This document shows, one piece after another, positions 25,912-34,639 of a stretch of 64,000 nt of DNA; within the stretch, counting starts at the first letter, position 1, and the number at the start of each line of letters is the position of its first letter. The stretch lies in contig CASEER010000003.1 of the NCBI GenBank assembly GCA_949287085.1, positions 28,789 through 92,788 on the forward strand, in the 5' to 3' direction. Below the pieces are notes generated by a model, which had not been told where the DNA came from, ran no database searches, and worked only from the letters and a program-made list of their open reading frames with translations. Made by a program: the position numbers and the translations under genes. This DNA is from an uncultured Coriobacteriaceae bacterium. GTDB lineage: Bacteria; Actinomycetota; Coriobacteriia; Coriobacteriales; Coriobacteriaceae.

Positions 25912-26862
25912 CTACGCGGAGGGCGCAACGGCAACCGTGAGGTTTTCGCGCACCTGGATGCGGCCCTCGGCAAGCTCCTGAACCACCTGCGGATACAGGC
26001 GATGCTCGACCGCGTGAATAGCGGCCTCGAGCTCGTCCACCGACCAGCCCTCCTCCACGCGCACCGGCTCCTGTGCAATGATGGGGCCCTGGTCGTACAC
26101 GGCGTTGGCAAAGTGCACGGTCACGCCCGTCACCTTAACGCCTCGGTCGTAGGCGTCCTGAATGCCGTGCGCGCCCTGGAAGCTGGGCAGCAGCGCCGGA
26201 TGGATGTTGACCACGCGGTTGGGCCACAGCATGAGCAGCGGTGCGTGCACCATGCGCATGTAGCCGGCCATGATGATGTACTCGGCACCCGCGCGCTTGA
26301 GCTCGGTGGCAATGACCTCGTCGGCGTTCCACGGGTCGGCATAGGTTTCTTTGGAGAGGGCGAGGGTCTGGATTCCCGCCGCAGCAGCGCGCTTAAGGCC
26401 CGCCGCGCTCGGACGGCTCGATACCACCAGCACGATCTGGGCGTTCAAGCGGCCCGCAGCAATCTCGTCGATGAGGGCCTGCAAATTGGTGCCGGAGCCC
26501 GAGATGAGCACGCCGATCTTAAGCGGCGGCAGCTGCTCCCCCGCCGCGCGCGCAGCGGCGCGACGCGCCTGCAGGTCGTTGCCCTGCTCAACGCCATAAG
26601 ATGCCTCGAGCTGCTCCAAGCGGCGGCGCGCCGCGGCAAAGGCAGCCTGGTAAACAGAGCTTGCCGCGAGCTCGTCCTGGAGCTCTGCGCCCTCAAGCGC
26701 TGCAGCACGAGCCGCATTCACGGCCTCCGCACGCGCACGGTCCACCTCTTGCTCAACGGGCGCCGCAAAAAACGAATCGCTCGGCAGGGCCTCGGGCGGC
26801 AGGTCGGCAGCCTCAACGGCAGCTTGGTATGCGTGGTCGCGCAGCTCGTCGTTACTGCTCAT
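25912..26862 (-). CDS. purN: Phosphoribosylglycinamide formyltransferase with long N-terminal extension
   Basis: 316 residues; the catalytic domain begins only at about residue 114 with KIGVLISGSGTNLQALIDEI. It contains MAGYMRMVHAPLLMLWPNRV, the catalytic-site NIHPALLPSFQGAHGIQDA, and the later VTVHFANAVYDQGPIIAQ, where catalytic Asn, His and Asp fall. Typical PurN is about 200 residues. The first 110 residues are Ala/Glu/Arg-rich, probably helical, and unrecognised. The start codon lies inside the end of purM (11-base overlap) and no other Met occurs before the core, so the extension is probably translated. Third-step enzyme of purine synthesis, using 10-formyl-THF. Confidence 0.93.
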   Translation of the reverse strand: MSSNDELRDHAYQAAVEAADLPPEALPSDSFFAAPVEQEVDRARAEAVNAARAAALEGAELQDELAASSVYQAAFAAARRRLEQLEASYGVEQGNDLQARRAAARAAGEQLPPLKIGVLISGSGTNLQALIDEIAAGRLNAQIVLVVSSRPSAAGLKRAAAAGIQTLALSKETYADPWNADEVIATELKRAGAEYIIMAGYMRMVHAPLLMLWPNRVVNIHPALLPSFQGAHGIQDAYDRGVKVTGVTVHFANAVYDQGPIIAQEPVRVEEGWSVDELEAAIHAVEHRLYPQVVQELAEGRIQVRENLTVAVAPSA

Positions 26863-27964
26863 CGCGGTACACCACCTTGCCGGAGCCAGCCTGGCACACG
26901 CCCACGCGGAATGGATGCTCGCCCTGGGCCTCGAGCTCAGCCATAATGGCGGCCTCGCGCTCGGGAGGGCAGATGATCATAAGGCCTGCGCCCATGTTGA
27001 AGGTCTTGCACGCCTCGTTGGGGGTCAAGCCCGCCTGCTCAACAATGTAGGTAATAACCGGCGGAACGTCCCAACCCATGGCGGCGCCGTCGCGGTCAAC
27101 CACAGCATCCACGTCGGCGGCCAGCGCGCGGTTGAGGTTCTCGGTGATGCCGCCGCCCGTGATGTGCGCAATGGCATGTACGCCCGCGCCGGCCTCGCTG
27201 CGCAGCAGCTCCAGAATGGGCTTTACGTAGATGCGGGTGGGCGCCAGCAGCGCGTCGGCCAGGCTCTGGCCGTCGAGCGCCTCCAGAGACTGCTCAAGCT
27301 CGGCCCGCTTGACTGCGGCCTCGGGCGTCCCCGGCACCACACCGTCCACGCCAATCACGCGGCGCACCAGCGAATAACCGTTGGAATGCACACCCGTACT
27401 CGGCAGGCCAATGATCACATCGCCAGGGCGCACGTTGGCCGGATCGAGCATCTTGGGCCGGTCGACCACGCCCACGGTAAAGCCCGCCAAGTCGTAGTCG
27501 TCCGGGCGCATGACGCCGGGATGCTCGGCCATCTCGCCACCCACGAGCGCGCAACCGGCCAGCTTGCAGCCGTCGGCCACGCCCTTGACAATCTGCGCCA
27601 TGTGCTCGGCCTCAATATGGCCAATGGCCACATAATCCAGGAAAAACAGCGGCTCGGCACCGCTTGCCAAGATATCGTTGACGCACATGGCAACCAAGTC
27701 CTGACCCACCGTCTCGTGGCGGTCGAGCAGCTGCGCCAGCACCAGCTTGGTGCCCACGCCGTCGGTACCGCTGATGAGGATGGGGTCCTCCATGGTTTTG
27801 AGCGCGGCGGCCGAGAACAGCCCGCCAAACCCGCCGATGCCGCCAATGACCTCGGGACGGTTGGTAGCGGCGACCATCTGCTTGATGGCGTCGACCGCGC
27901 GACCTCCCTCGGCTGTGTCTACGCCGGCATCTTCATAGGTGATGTGCTTGGGGTTCTCGCTCAT
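26852..27964 (-). CDS. purM: Phosphoribosylformylglycinamidine cyclo-ligase (AIR synthetase)
   Basis: 370 residues from the ATG at 27964 (MSENPKHITYEDAGVDTAEG), preceded by GGAAAGGA. PurM hallmarks include the N-terminal YEDAGVD block, LISGTDGVGTKLVLA, AMCVNDILASGAEPLFFLDY, GGEMAEHPGVMRPDDYDLAG and FNMGAGLMIICPP. It catalyses ATP-dependent closure of FGAM to AIR. A TATGAT at 28010-28015 could give it its own promoter in the 73-bp gap after the sortase gene. Translationally coupled to purN. Confidence 0.96.
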   Translation of the reverse strand: MSENPKHITYEDAGVDTAEGGRAVDAIKQMVAATNRPEVIGGIGGFGGLFSAAALKTMEDPILISGTDGVGTKLVLAQLLDRHETVGQDLVAMCVNDILASGAEPLFFLDYVAIGHIEAEHMAQIVKGVADGCKLAGCALVGGEMAEHPGVMRPDDYDLAGFTVGVVDRPKMLDPANVRPGDVIIGLPSTGVHSNGYSLVRRVIGVDGVVPGTPEAAVKRAELEQSLEALDGQSLADALLAPTRIYVKPILELLRSEAGAGVHAIAHITGGGITENLNRALAADVDAVVDRDGAAMGWDVPPVITYIVEQAGLTPNEACKTFNMGAGLMIICPPEREAAIMAELEAQGEHPFRVGVCQAGSGKVVYRDEQ

Positions 27965-28037
27965 GCGCGGTCCTTTCCAAAGAGAACAGCCAACTGCGGT
28001 GTATGTGCCATCATAGCAGGATACGCGGGGCAAAGCG

Positions 28038-29156
28038 CTAAGCGTTGGCTGCCGCAGCGCTCGCTGCCGGAGTTTTGTTGGCAATCGTGCAAATCATCAC
28101 GGCGCGGTGGTCCGCAGGCGCCATGCCGCTACAGGTTACGAGCGCCAGCACCTGGTCGGTCTTGGGCAAGCGTTCATCCACGTCGTCCGCCTCGGCCCGC
28201 GCGTAGCCCCGCAGGTCCGTCAGGTATTTCTGCAGTGCATCCTCGCTCTCAAAATTGGCCTGCCGTGCGTTCACGTATGTGTCGGGCACGCGCGCGGTAA
28301 AGAGCGGCGTAAGCGTATAGGTGGTCTCGGGCGTGAGGTAGTACACCACGCTAATGGTGTTGAAGGTCTTTTGGTCGAGCGTCTTCTCGATGATGTTGAA
28401 CATCGAGCTGTCGTTCATGTGGTGGCCGTACACGGTGGTCTGCTGGTCCACCATGCCCGGCGCGGTTTGGTCGCAGTCGAGCATGATGCTGCCCGAATTG
28501 TTGGCCGTGCCGTCCGGCAGCGTGCGCAGGTACTGGTCGTTGGTTGCGCCCTGCAGCACGGGGTAGCTGATCTCGGTGCCCGGCACGTAAATCCAGGCAA
28601 CAATGTCCTCGTTTTGCTGCTTGAGCGCATCCCAATCCACCACGGGAATGCCGCTATTGCTGGAGCCCTTGGAGTCGTCGATCTGCACGTACTGGGTAAG
28701 GTCCTCGTATGCCTGAGCCGCCTGGCGGTAGCCCAGCTGCGCCCACACAAAAATACCGGCCGCAACAAGCAGCAAAATCACGCCCACGCCAATGAGCGCG
28801 TAGGAGAGTATGCTGCGCTTGCGCCCGCGCCGGGGAGGCGTGGGGCCGCCCGCCGCGCTGCCGTAGCCGTTGTTCGAGCGAGCATAGGAGGACGAGCGTG
28901 CACCTGTAGCGGCGTGCGGATGGGCCGCCGGCTGCACGCCCGTTGCCGCAGGATATAACCGCGTGGCGGAGGGATCCGGCCGCGTGGCGTTCGGCGTTAC
29001 ATGCGCCGCGGGCCGTGCCGCAAAGTGCGAGCCCGAGCCAGCCGCACCCGCGCCGCGAGCCCCGGCACCCGGAGCCGCTGTATACCGGGCGGCGGGCACA
29101 GAACCGGCGCTCCCACCAGCTTTTGGCTTGAATCGCTTACCCTCATATGCAGACAT
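28038..29156 (-). CDS. Class B sortase
   Basis: 372 residues. The long cytoplasmic N-terminus (1-112) is low-complexity, rich in Ala/Pro/Gly/Ser. One membrane helix follows (about 115-140, LSYALIGVGVILLLVAAGIF). The catalytic domain holds the three sortase residues: His245 in TVYGHHMNDSSMF, Cys342 in LALVTCSGM, and Arg351 in ADHRAVMI. DIVAWIYVPGTEISYPVLQG and the YGHH-N-D pattern are class B features. It should attach proteins with a C-terminal sorting signal to the cell wall. It sits between purF and purM, an odd place; the C69 protein 3 kb away carries a sorting signal. Confidence 0.92.
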   Translation of the reverse strand: MSAYEGKRFKPKAGGSAGSVPAARYTAAPGAGARGAGAAGSGSHFAARPAAHVTPNATRPDPSATRLYPAATGVQPAAHPHAATGARSSSYARSNNGYGSAAGGPTPPRRGRKRSILSYALIGVGVILLLVAAGIFVWAQLGYRQAAQAYEDLTQYVQIDDSKGSSNSGIPVVDWDALKQQNEDIVAWIYVPGTEISYPVLQGATNDQYLRTLPDGTANNSGSIMLDCDQTAPGMVDQQTTVYGHHMNDSSMFNIIEKTLDQKTFNTISVVYYLTPETTYTLTPLFTARVPDTYVNARQANFESEDALQKYLTDLRGYARAEADDVDERLPKTDQVLALVTCSGMAPADHRAVMICTIANKTPAASAAAANA

Positions 29157-29304
29157 AACACACCTCGCGTTTGGTATGTGCGTAATCGAGCAACGCGGCC
29201 GCCATCAGCCGCGATCACCAGCGCACCCCGGGCGCACCGGTTGTATGGTCGTCAACGATGCGGCAACGTCCCATGCCAGCGCGTTTATGGCCTGGCCAGC
29301 TCGC

Positions 29305-30918
29305 CTACTCCGCCGCGTGCTCGGCCTCCCAGCTCTTGTCGCGGTCCATAGCTGTCACCGCGTCGTCGCTAATGTCCACCGGCTGCGTGAGGTTGCAGGG
29401 GTCGTAACCTTCCATAAACTTGTCGCGCCCAAAGCTCGGCGGAATGGCCACCGGGTACACGCCCGTAAAGCACGCGGTGCAGTAGCCGCGTTGCGGCAGG
29501 CAGCTCAGCAGGCCCTGGACCGACAGGAACGCCAGCGAGTCAGCGCCGATGTATTCGCAGATCTCGTCCACGCTCTTGTTGGCGCTGATCAGCTGCTTTT
29601 GCACCCCGGTATCGATGCCATAGAAGCACGGCCACTCAACCTCGGGGCTGTTGATGCGCACGTGCACCTCGGCCGCACCCGCCTGGCGCAGCATCTTAAC
29701 CAGCTGCACCATCGTGGTTCCGCGCACAATGGAGTCGTCAATCACCACCAGACGCTTGCCCGCGATGTTGTCGCGCAGCGGGTTGAGCTTCATACGCACG
29801 CCCATGGCGCGCAGTTCCTGCGTGGGCTGAATAAACGTGCGCGCCACGTAGCGGTTTTTGATGAGGCCCTCGCCAAAGGGAATGCCGCTTTCGTGCGCAA
29901 AGCCCTCCGCCGGCGGCAGCCCACTGTCGGGCACGCCAATGACCATGTCGGCATCCACAGGCGCCTCGTGCGCAAGCCGGCGACCCATGTCATAGCGGCA
30001 CGCGTACACCGACTTGCCCGCCATAATGGAGTCGGGGCGCGCAAAGTACACTTGCTCAAAGATGCACTCGGCCGACTCATGCTCTGCCGGAACACCCTGT
30101 TCAGAGATAACGCCCTCCTCGCTCACGCGCAGAATCTCGCCGGGCCGGATGTCGCGCACATACTCGGCACCCACAATGTCGAGCGCACAGGTCTCGGACG
30201 CCACCACCCAGCCAGCGGTCTGCGTGCCGTCAGCCGTGGGAGCATCCTCCGCCGCATCGCCCTGCTGGGGCAAACGGCCCAAGACGAGCGGGCGGATGCC
30301 AAACGGGTCGCGGAACGCATACAGCGCATGCTCGTTGATGAGCGTCATGGCATAGCCGCCGCGCACGAGCTCCATGGTTTTGCGAATGCCCTCGCGCAGG
30401 TGGCTCGTGCGCTGGGTAAAGTAGCCAATCAGGCGCGTGGCGACCTCGGAGTCGGAGCTCGACATAAACGAAACGCCCAGGTCAATGAGCTGGCGACGCA
30501 GCTCGTCCGTATTGACGAGGGTGCCGTTATGCGCGAGCGCAATGATCACGTCGTTGATGGTGGAGAGGTGCGGCTGAGCGGATTCCCAGCTCTTGGCGCC
30601 CGCCGTGCCGTAGCGCACGTGGCCAATGGCCAGGTCGCCCGTGAGCGAGCTGAGGTCGGCATCCGAAAACACCTGGTCAAGCAGGCCGAGATCCTTGCGC
30701 ACCATGACGGTACCGCCATCGCCCACCGCAATGCCCGCGGATTCCTGGCCGCGGTGCTGCAGGGCTTTGAGGCCAAAATAGGTGAGGCGCGCCACGTCGA
30801 GGCCTGGCGCCCACACGCCAAATACTCCGCACTCCTCGTGGAGGGTGTCGCTGGATGGGATTTTGACCGGGCTGGCAGTAGCAATCGAACGGGCAGCAGT
30901 TTCAGATGCCTGAGGCAT
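29305..30918 (-). CDS. purF: Amidophosphoribosyltransferase
   Basis: 537 residues from the ATG at 30918, with AAGGGG upstream. A propeptide of about 29 residues precedes Cys30 in LHEECGVFGVWAPG, which becomes the N-terminal nucleophile after processing (family knowledge). The glutaminase domain shows GDLAIGHVRYGTAG and ALAHNGTLVNT; the PRTase domain shows VVIDDSIVRGTTMVQLVKML. The C-terminal cysteines (GYCTACFTGVYP and related) suggest the [4Fe-4S]-binding B. subtilis type. First committed step of purine synthesis, using PRPP from Prs. It is the upstream gene of the pur/sortase cluster, with 148 bp of unremarkable sequence before the sortase. Confidence 0.96.
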   Translation of the reverse strand: MPQASETAARSIATASPVKIPSSDTLHEECGVFGVWAPGLDVARLTYFGLKALQHRGQESAGIAVGDGGTVMVRKDLGLLDQVFSDADLSSLTGDLAIGHVRYGTAGAKSWESAQPHLSTINDVIIALAHNGTLVNTDELRRQLIDLGVSFMSSSDSEVATRLIGYFTQRTSHLREGIRKTMELVRGGYAMTLINEHALYAFRDPFGIRPLVLGRLPQQGDAAEDAPTADGTQTAGWVVASETCALDIVGAEYVRDIRPGEILRVSEEGVISEQGVPAEHESAECIFEQVYFARPDSIMAGKSVYACRYDMGRRLAHEAPVDADMVIGVPDSGLPPAEGFAHESGIPFGEGLIKNRYVARTFIQPTQELRAMGVRMKLNPLRDNIAGKRLVVIDDSIVRGTTMVQLVKMLRQAGAAEVHVRINSPEVEWPCFYGIDTGVQKQLISANKSVDEICEYIGADSLAFLSVQGLLSCLPQRGYCTACFTGVYPVAIPPSFGRDKFMEGYDPCNLTQPVDISDDAVTAMDRDKSWEAEHAAE

Positions 30919-30955
30919 GGAAATCCCCTTTAGGTTAGCTCGCAAGTACCTGCAT

Positions 30956-30961
30956 ATTATA
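30956..30961 (-). promoter_or_regulatory. Candidate -10 element for purF
   Basis: Consensus TATAAT on the minus strand, 38 bases before the purF start codon. The region at -35 distance is GC-rich and not consensus, so confidence is limited. Confidence 0.45.
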
Positions 30962-31127
30962 GGCATAGCCCGCGACGTGCGCGCGCCACGAGCTGCGTGT
31001 TCGCGAGTTTGTCATGTGCCGGGCCTCGGCACATAGACCAAAAACGCGCCCCAGAGCCACTTGGACCCTGAGGCACGCCTTCCGCTAACGACAAAATGCG
31101 GGAACGAACACCACGATACGACGCTCG

Positions 31128-33311
31128 CTACTTACGCGCGCGACGACGCGTTGCCACACCGGCGCCTACCAGCACGACACCCGCAACGGCGGCTGCAGCC
31201 ACCAACTCAAAGGACACGTCGCCCGTCGCAGGCATGGTGCCGGCCGCAGGCTTGGCCGTGGTAACGGTGCTTACCGGCTTCTTGGGGCCCGTGGGCTTTT
31301 TGATATCCGTCAGATCCTCTGGGCCCGTTGGCTTCTTGGTGCCCGTCGTGTCGTCCGAACCCGAGTCGCTCGGGTTCTTGCCGCCACTCGCAGCAGCCTT
31401 AACGGCAATTACCGCAGGCTCGGACGTGGTCGAAAGCCCCGCCGCATTGGTAACCTCGACCACATACGTCTTGCTGCCCACCGTCGTGGTGCTCGGCGTA
31501 TAGGTCGCCTTGGTTGCGCCGTCCACCTTCGTAAAGCCGGTCAGCTTGCTATCCGGCGTAACGGAACCGTTCGCCACATACCACTGATAGGCAAGGGCAT
31601 CCGCATCGTAGGCAGCCTCGGCGGTCACCGTCAGGGCCGTAGCCTTTGCGCCCTTGGTGTAGCTCGCCGACGCGGGCTGTGAAGTAATGCTCGGCGCAGA
31701 CAGCACGTCCGCAACCACCAGCGGCGTCTTGAGCGATGCGCCGTCAGCATCATAGTCGCTCGGCACAAACGGCTCGGAGCTATCGCCCTCCTTCACATAG
31801 CTGCGCATCTCGGCGAGGAGCGCGCTCGCCTTGATATACAGCGCGCTGGACTCCGCCTGGAATGCCTTGTTCGCGAGCTCGGTGCGCGCGGAGCCAGCCG
31901 GCGTGCTCTGCATCAACTGGTCGACGACCTCCTGCTGGTCAACGATCTCCTGCTGCACCGCATCCAGGTACGCGCGCACACCCGATGCCATGGAGTCGCG
32001 GTGCTTGTTGGCGATGGTGTTGATGTCCATGAAGATGAAGTCGAGCACCGTGCCCTCGCCGCCTTCGGTGGCGTCAGCATTGTTGTGCGAAATGTCCGTT
32101 GTGCTGAAGTCCGGATAGTACGACTCGTCCACCTTGGTCAAAAGCGCACCATACGCTGGCAGGAACACATTGAACTCTGCCGGGGAAAGCGCCACCCACT
32201 CAACGGTTGCGATGTCGGACGAGAGCCCCGAGCGAATCTGGAACATCGTGGTCTCGGTCGTGCTCTGGCTGCCAATGGCTCCGCTTGCGCCCAGATTGGC
32301 GTTGACCGCCGGGCTGTCCGACTGCTCGCCGCGTGCAGCATATGCGCGAAGTGCCTGCGTAAGCGTCACTTTGCTCGACTGGCTGGGCGTAAACATAAGC
32401 TGCAAGTCGGCGATGCTCGACACGCTTCCGTTCGAAACGGTGTAATCCTCGCCTTCCTGCATGTCGTCGCCATAATACAGATGGCCCTGGATATACCGCG
32501 GGCTGCCGCCCGTCGCGCGACCATAGCTCTTAGCCACGTTCATCGTGCCGTCGCTATAGGCAACATAGCTACCGGCCTCTTGCGCGACCTTCTCGATATC
32601 AGCCGAATGCAGGCACTCGGACTTGTCGTCCAAATTGACCTTAAACTGCAGGTCGCCCAGGTTAGGATTGACCGAGACCACGTCGTCCGGCATCTTGATG
32701 GCCATCCACTGCGAGCCGGAAAGCTGCATGAAGATCCAGGTCTCCGAGCTGTCGGCGATAATGATCTGGTTGCACTCGCACGAACCGTACTCGTCGATAA
32801 TCGAACCAAGCAGTTCAACGCCATCGCGTGCAGAGTCCGCCTGGCCCAAAACCACATCGGCGATGTTGAACTCACCAATGCCCGTATCCCTGTTCGTGGG
32901 ATCCACTGCCTTGATGGCGGAGTTCATGTTCGTGGTTTCGGTCGCCGATACCGACACGCCCTTTTCGTTGGTGCCCGCCTCGGAGTACGGCGCCGGCGAA
33001 CCGCCGCCCCACTCAAACACCGAGTCGCGGACATACGTGTACCGGTATGTGGTGCCCTTGAACGTATAGTCAAAGCCCGACTCGTCCGAGGTGTACCGCG
33101 GGTTAGTCATCGGCTCCTGCACGCCAAAGAACTTGGCATAGCGCGATGAGAAATCCTCAGAGCGCCCCACATAGGTATCGCCCGTCTCCGTAAGGTCTTT
33201 GCCCACGTAAATCTGGGTGCAGGCGAGTGCGTCGAGCGGCGTTGCCATGAGCAGCGCGGCAAAAAGCATACCTCCCCCCGCGAGCTTTTTAAGCGCAGTG
33301 CGTACGTTCAT
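31128..33311 (-). CDS. Cell-wall-anchored C69 family dipeptidase
   Basis: 727 residues from the ATG at 33311, with GGGGAAGGGG upstream. The signal peptide (residues 1-30, LFAALLMATPLDALA) is followed directly by Cys31 (CTQIYVGKDLTETGDT), which would be the exposed N-terminal nucleophile of a C69 Ntn hydrolase; EDFSSRYAKFF and GVSVSATETTNMN are family blocks. The peptidase spans to about residue 480. A helical region and an Ig-like domain follow (about 545-650, SITSQPASASYTKGAKATAL and TYVVEVTNAAGLS), then a Lys/Pro/Thr linker. A sorting signal closes the protein: MPATG at 693-697, a hydrophobic helix and RRRARK. Likely surface peptide breakdown. Confidence 0.92.
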   Translation of the reverse strand: MNVRTALKKLAGGGMLFAALLMATPLDALACTQIYVGKDLTETGDTYVGRSEDFSSRYAKFFGVQEPMTNPRYTSDESGFDYTFKGTTYRYTYVRDSVFEWGGGSPAPYSEAGTNEKGVSVSATETTNMNSAIKAVDPTNRDTGIGEFNIADVVLGQADSARDGVELLGSIIDEYGSCECNQIIIADSSETWIFMQLSGSQWMAIKMPDDVVSVNPNLGDLQFKVNLDDKSECLHSADIEKVAQEAGSYVAYSDGTMNVAKSYGRATGGSPRYIQGHLYYGDDMQEGEDYTVSNGSVSSIADLQLMFTPSQSSKVTLTQALRAYAARGEQSDSPAVNANLGASGAIGSQSTTETTMFQIRSGLSSDIATVEWVALSPAEFNVFLPAYGALLTKVDESYYPDFSTTDISHNNADATEGGEGTVLDFIFMDINTIANKHRDSMASGVRAYLDAVQQEIVDQQEVVDQLMQSTPAGSARTELANKAFQAESSALYIKASALLAEMRSYVKEGDSSEPFVPSDYDADGASLKTPLVVADVLSAPSITSQPASASYTKGAKATALTVTAEAAYDADALAYQWYVANGSVTPDSKLTGFTKVDGATKATYTPSTTTVGSKTYVVEVTNAAGLSTTSEPAVIAVKAAASGGKNPSDSGSDDTTGTKKPTGPEDLTDIKKPTGPKKPVSTVTTAKPAAGTMPATGDVSFELVAAAAVAGVVLVGAGVATRRRARK

Positions 33312-33742
33312 GTAAGCCCCTTCCCCTGCAACCGGCGTGGCGCACCCGCACGGTGGCGCACCCTGCACTGCCGGCACAATCGACATGTGAGATACTATCA
33401 AATCAAGAAATTTGCGCTATTTTGGTCGAACGGGCCAAGTTTATTCAGTTTTAACGATATTCGTCGATTGGCAGCAGGGAATAAACCCGCCCCGCGGGCC
33501 GCGTCGTACCCTCGGACCTGCCACCGCACCGTAACGGCCGCACGGCCCGGGGCCCGCCGCCACCCAACATGACGGCCCGGCCCGGCGTACTCCGCTGCCA
33601 AACCGCTCGCGCCCGGCACCAACACACCCCTTGCAACGACGCCCAGATAACGGTACAGTTTACGCGTTTTGTTCGTATACTTTAGTTAAGTAAAGTATTT
33701 GCACGCCTTTAAGCAAACACCTGTTACGGGGAGAAGGATCGC
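33312..33742. other. Divergent regulatory gap between the C69 gene and an ABC operon
   Basis: 431 bp. The part next to the C69 gene (33380-33470) is A/T-rich, as expected for a promoter, though no clean -35/-10 pair was found. A GC-rich stretch without a gene follows. The last 90 bases hold TATACT (33676-33681) and the operator-like motif described separately, which belong to the plus-strand operon. Confidence 0.4.
33680..33696 (+). promoter_or_regulatory. Operator-like imperfect palindrome upstream of amino-acid ABC operon
   Basis: CTTTAGTTAAGTAAAGT, overlapping the end of a TATACT -10 candidate, 46 bases before the binding-protein start. With one flanking base it is a near palindrome (ACTTTA-GTTAAG-TAAAGT). 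The same 17-mer with two changes lies across the cstA promoter. Confidence 0.5.
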
Positions 33743-34621
33743 ATGTCAGTATCGTTTATGGTTAACCGCCGCCAACTGCTTACGGGCGCGGGTGCGCTGC
33801 TGGGCGCCGCGGCGCTCGCGGGCTGCTCGGGCAACAGCGACAACAACGCGAGCTCCGGCTCGCAGGCCGGCTCTGCCGCCGCCAGCTCGTCTAAAGACGC
33901 AAGCGCCACCGCCACGGGCACCCTCATCGTGGGTTTTGACCAGTCCTACCCGCCCTACGGCTTTGTGGACGACGACGGCAACTACACCGGCTTTGACCTT
34001 GACCTTGCTTCCGCCGTCTGCAAGAACGAGGGCTGGGAATGCCAGTACGAGGCCATCGACTGGGACGCCAAAGACTCGCTGCTGAGCTCTGGCGTCATCA
34101 ACTGCATCTGGAACGGCTTTACCATGGAGGGCCGCGAGAACGACTACACCTTCTCCGAGCCCTACATGCTTAACGAGCAGGTCATCGTCGTGCGCGCCGA
34201 CAGCGGCATCACCGATTATGCGGGCCTGGCCGGCAAGGCCGTGATCACGCAGACCGACTCCGCCGCGCTCGACGTGCTGCAGGGCGACCAGAAGGACGTG
34301 GCCAGCACCTTTGCCTCGCTCGACACCATCGGCGACTACAACACGGCGTTCATGCAGCTCCAGTCGGGTGCCGTTGATGCTGTGGCATGTGACCTCTCCA
34401 TTGCCCAGTACCAGCTCTCGGCCAACCCCGACGCCTACACCCAGCTTGACAAGCCCCTTTCGTCTGAGCACTACGCCGTGGGCTTCAAGAAGGGCGACAC
34501 CGCCACGGCCAAGACCGTAACCAGCGCCCTGCGCGACCTGTACAACGACGGCACCGTCAAGAAGCTGTGCGACAAGTACGCCGACTACGGCCTGTCGTTT
34601 GATAACTGGGTCCTTAAGTAA
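33743..34621 (+). CDS. Amino-acid ABC transporter substrate-binding lipoprotein
   Basis: 292 residues. Start ATG at 33743 with GGGGAGAAGGA upstream. The N-terminus NRRQLLTGAGALLGAAALAG ends in the lipobox LAGC; the RR pair would allow Tat export. A Ser/Ala linker leads to the type 2 binding fold: GTLIVGFDQSYPPYGFVDDD, then GNYTGFDLDLASAVCKNEGW, SSGVINCIWNGFTMEGREND and the C-terminal LYNDGTVKKLCDKYADYGLS. Ligand unknown; likely a polar amino acid or cystine-like compound. First gene of a three-gene importer operon. Confidence 0.93.
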   Translation: MSVSFMVNRRQLLTGAGALLGAAALAGCSGNSDNNASSGSQAGSAAASSSKDASATATGTLIVGFDQSYPPYGFVDDDGNYTGFDLDLASAVCKNEGWECQYEAIDWDAKDSLLSSGVINCIWNGFTMEGRENDYTFSEPYMLNEQVIVVRADSGITDYAGLAGKAVITQTDSAALDVLQGDQKDVASTFASLDTIGDYNTAFMQLQSGAVDAVACDLSIAQYQLSANPDAYTQLDKPLSSEHYAVGFKKGDTATAKTVTSALRDLYNDGTVKKLCDKYADYGLSFDNWVLK

Positions 34622-34639
34622 TCCTAGGAATCAGCAGCC

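Noticed and set aside
28038..33311. Sortase and C69 protein as a dedicated pilus or surface-protein cluster
   Set aside because: They are 2 kb apart with purF between, no pilin-like genes are nearby, and class B sortases usually recognise other motifs than MPATG; a direct enzyme-substrate link is not supported by sequence alone.
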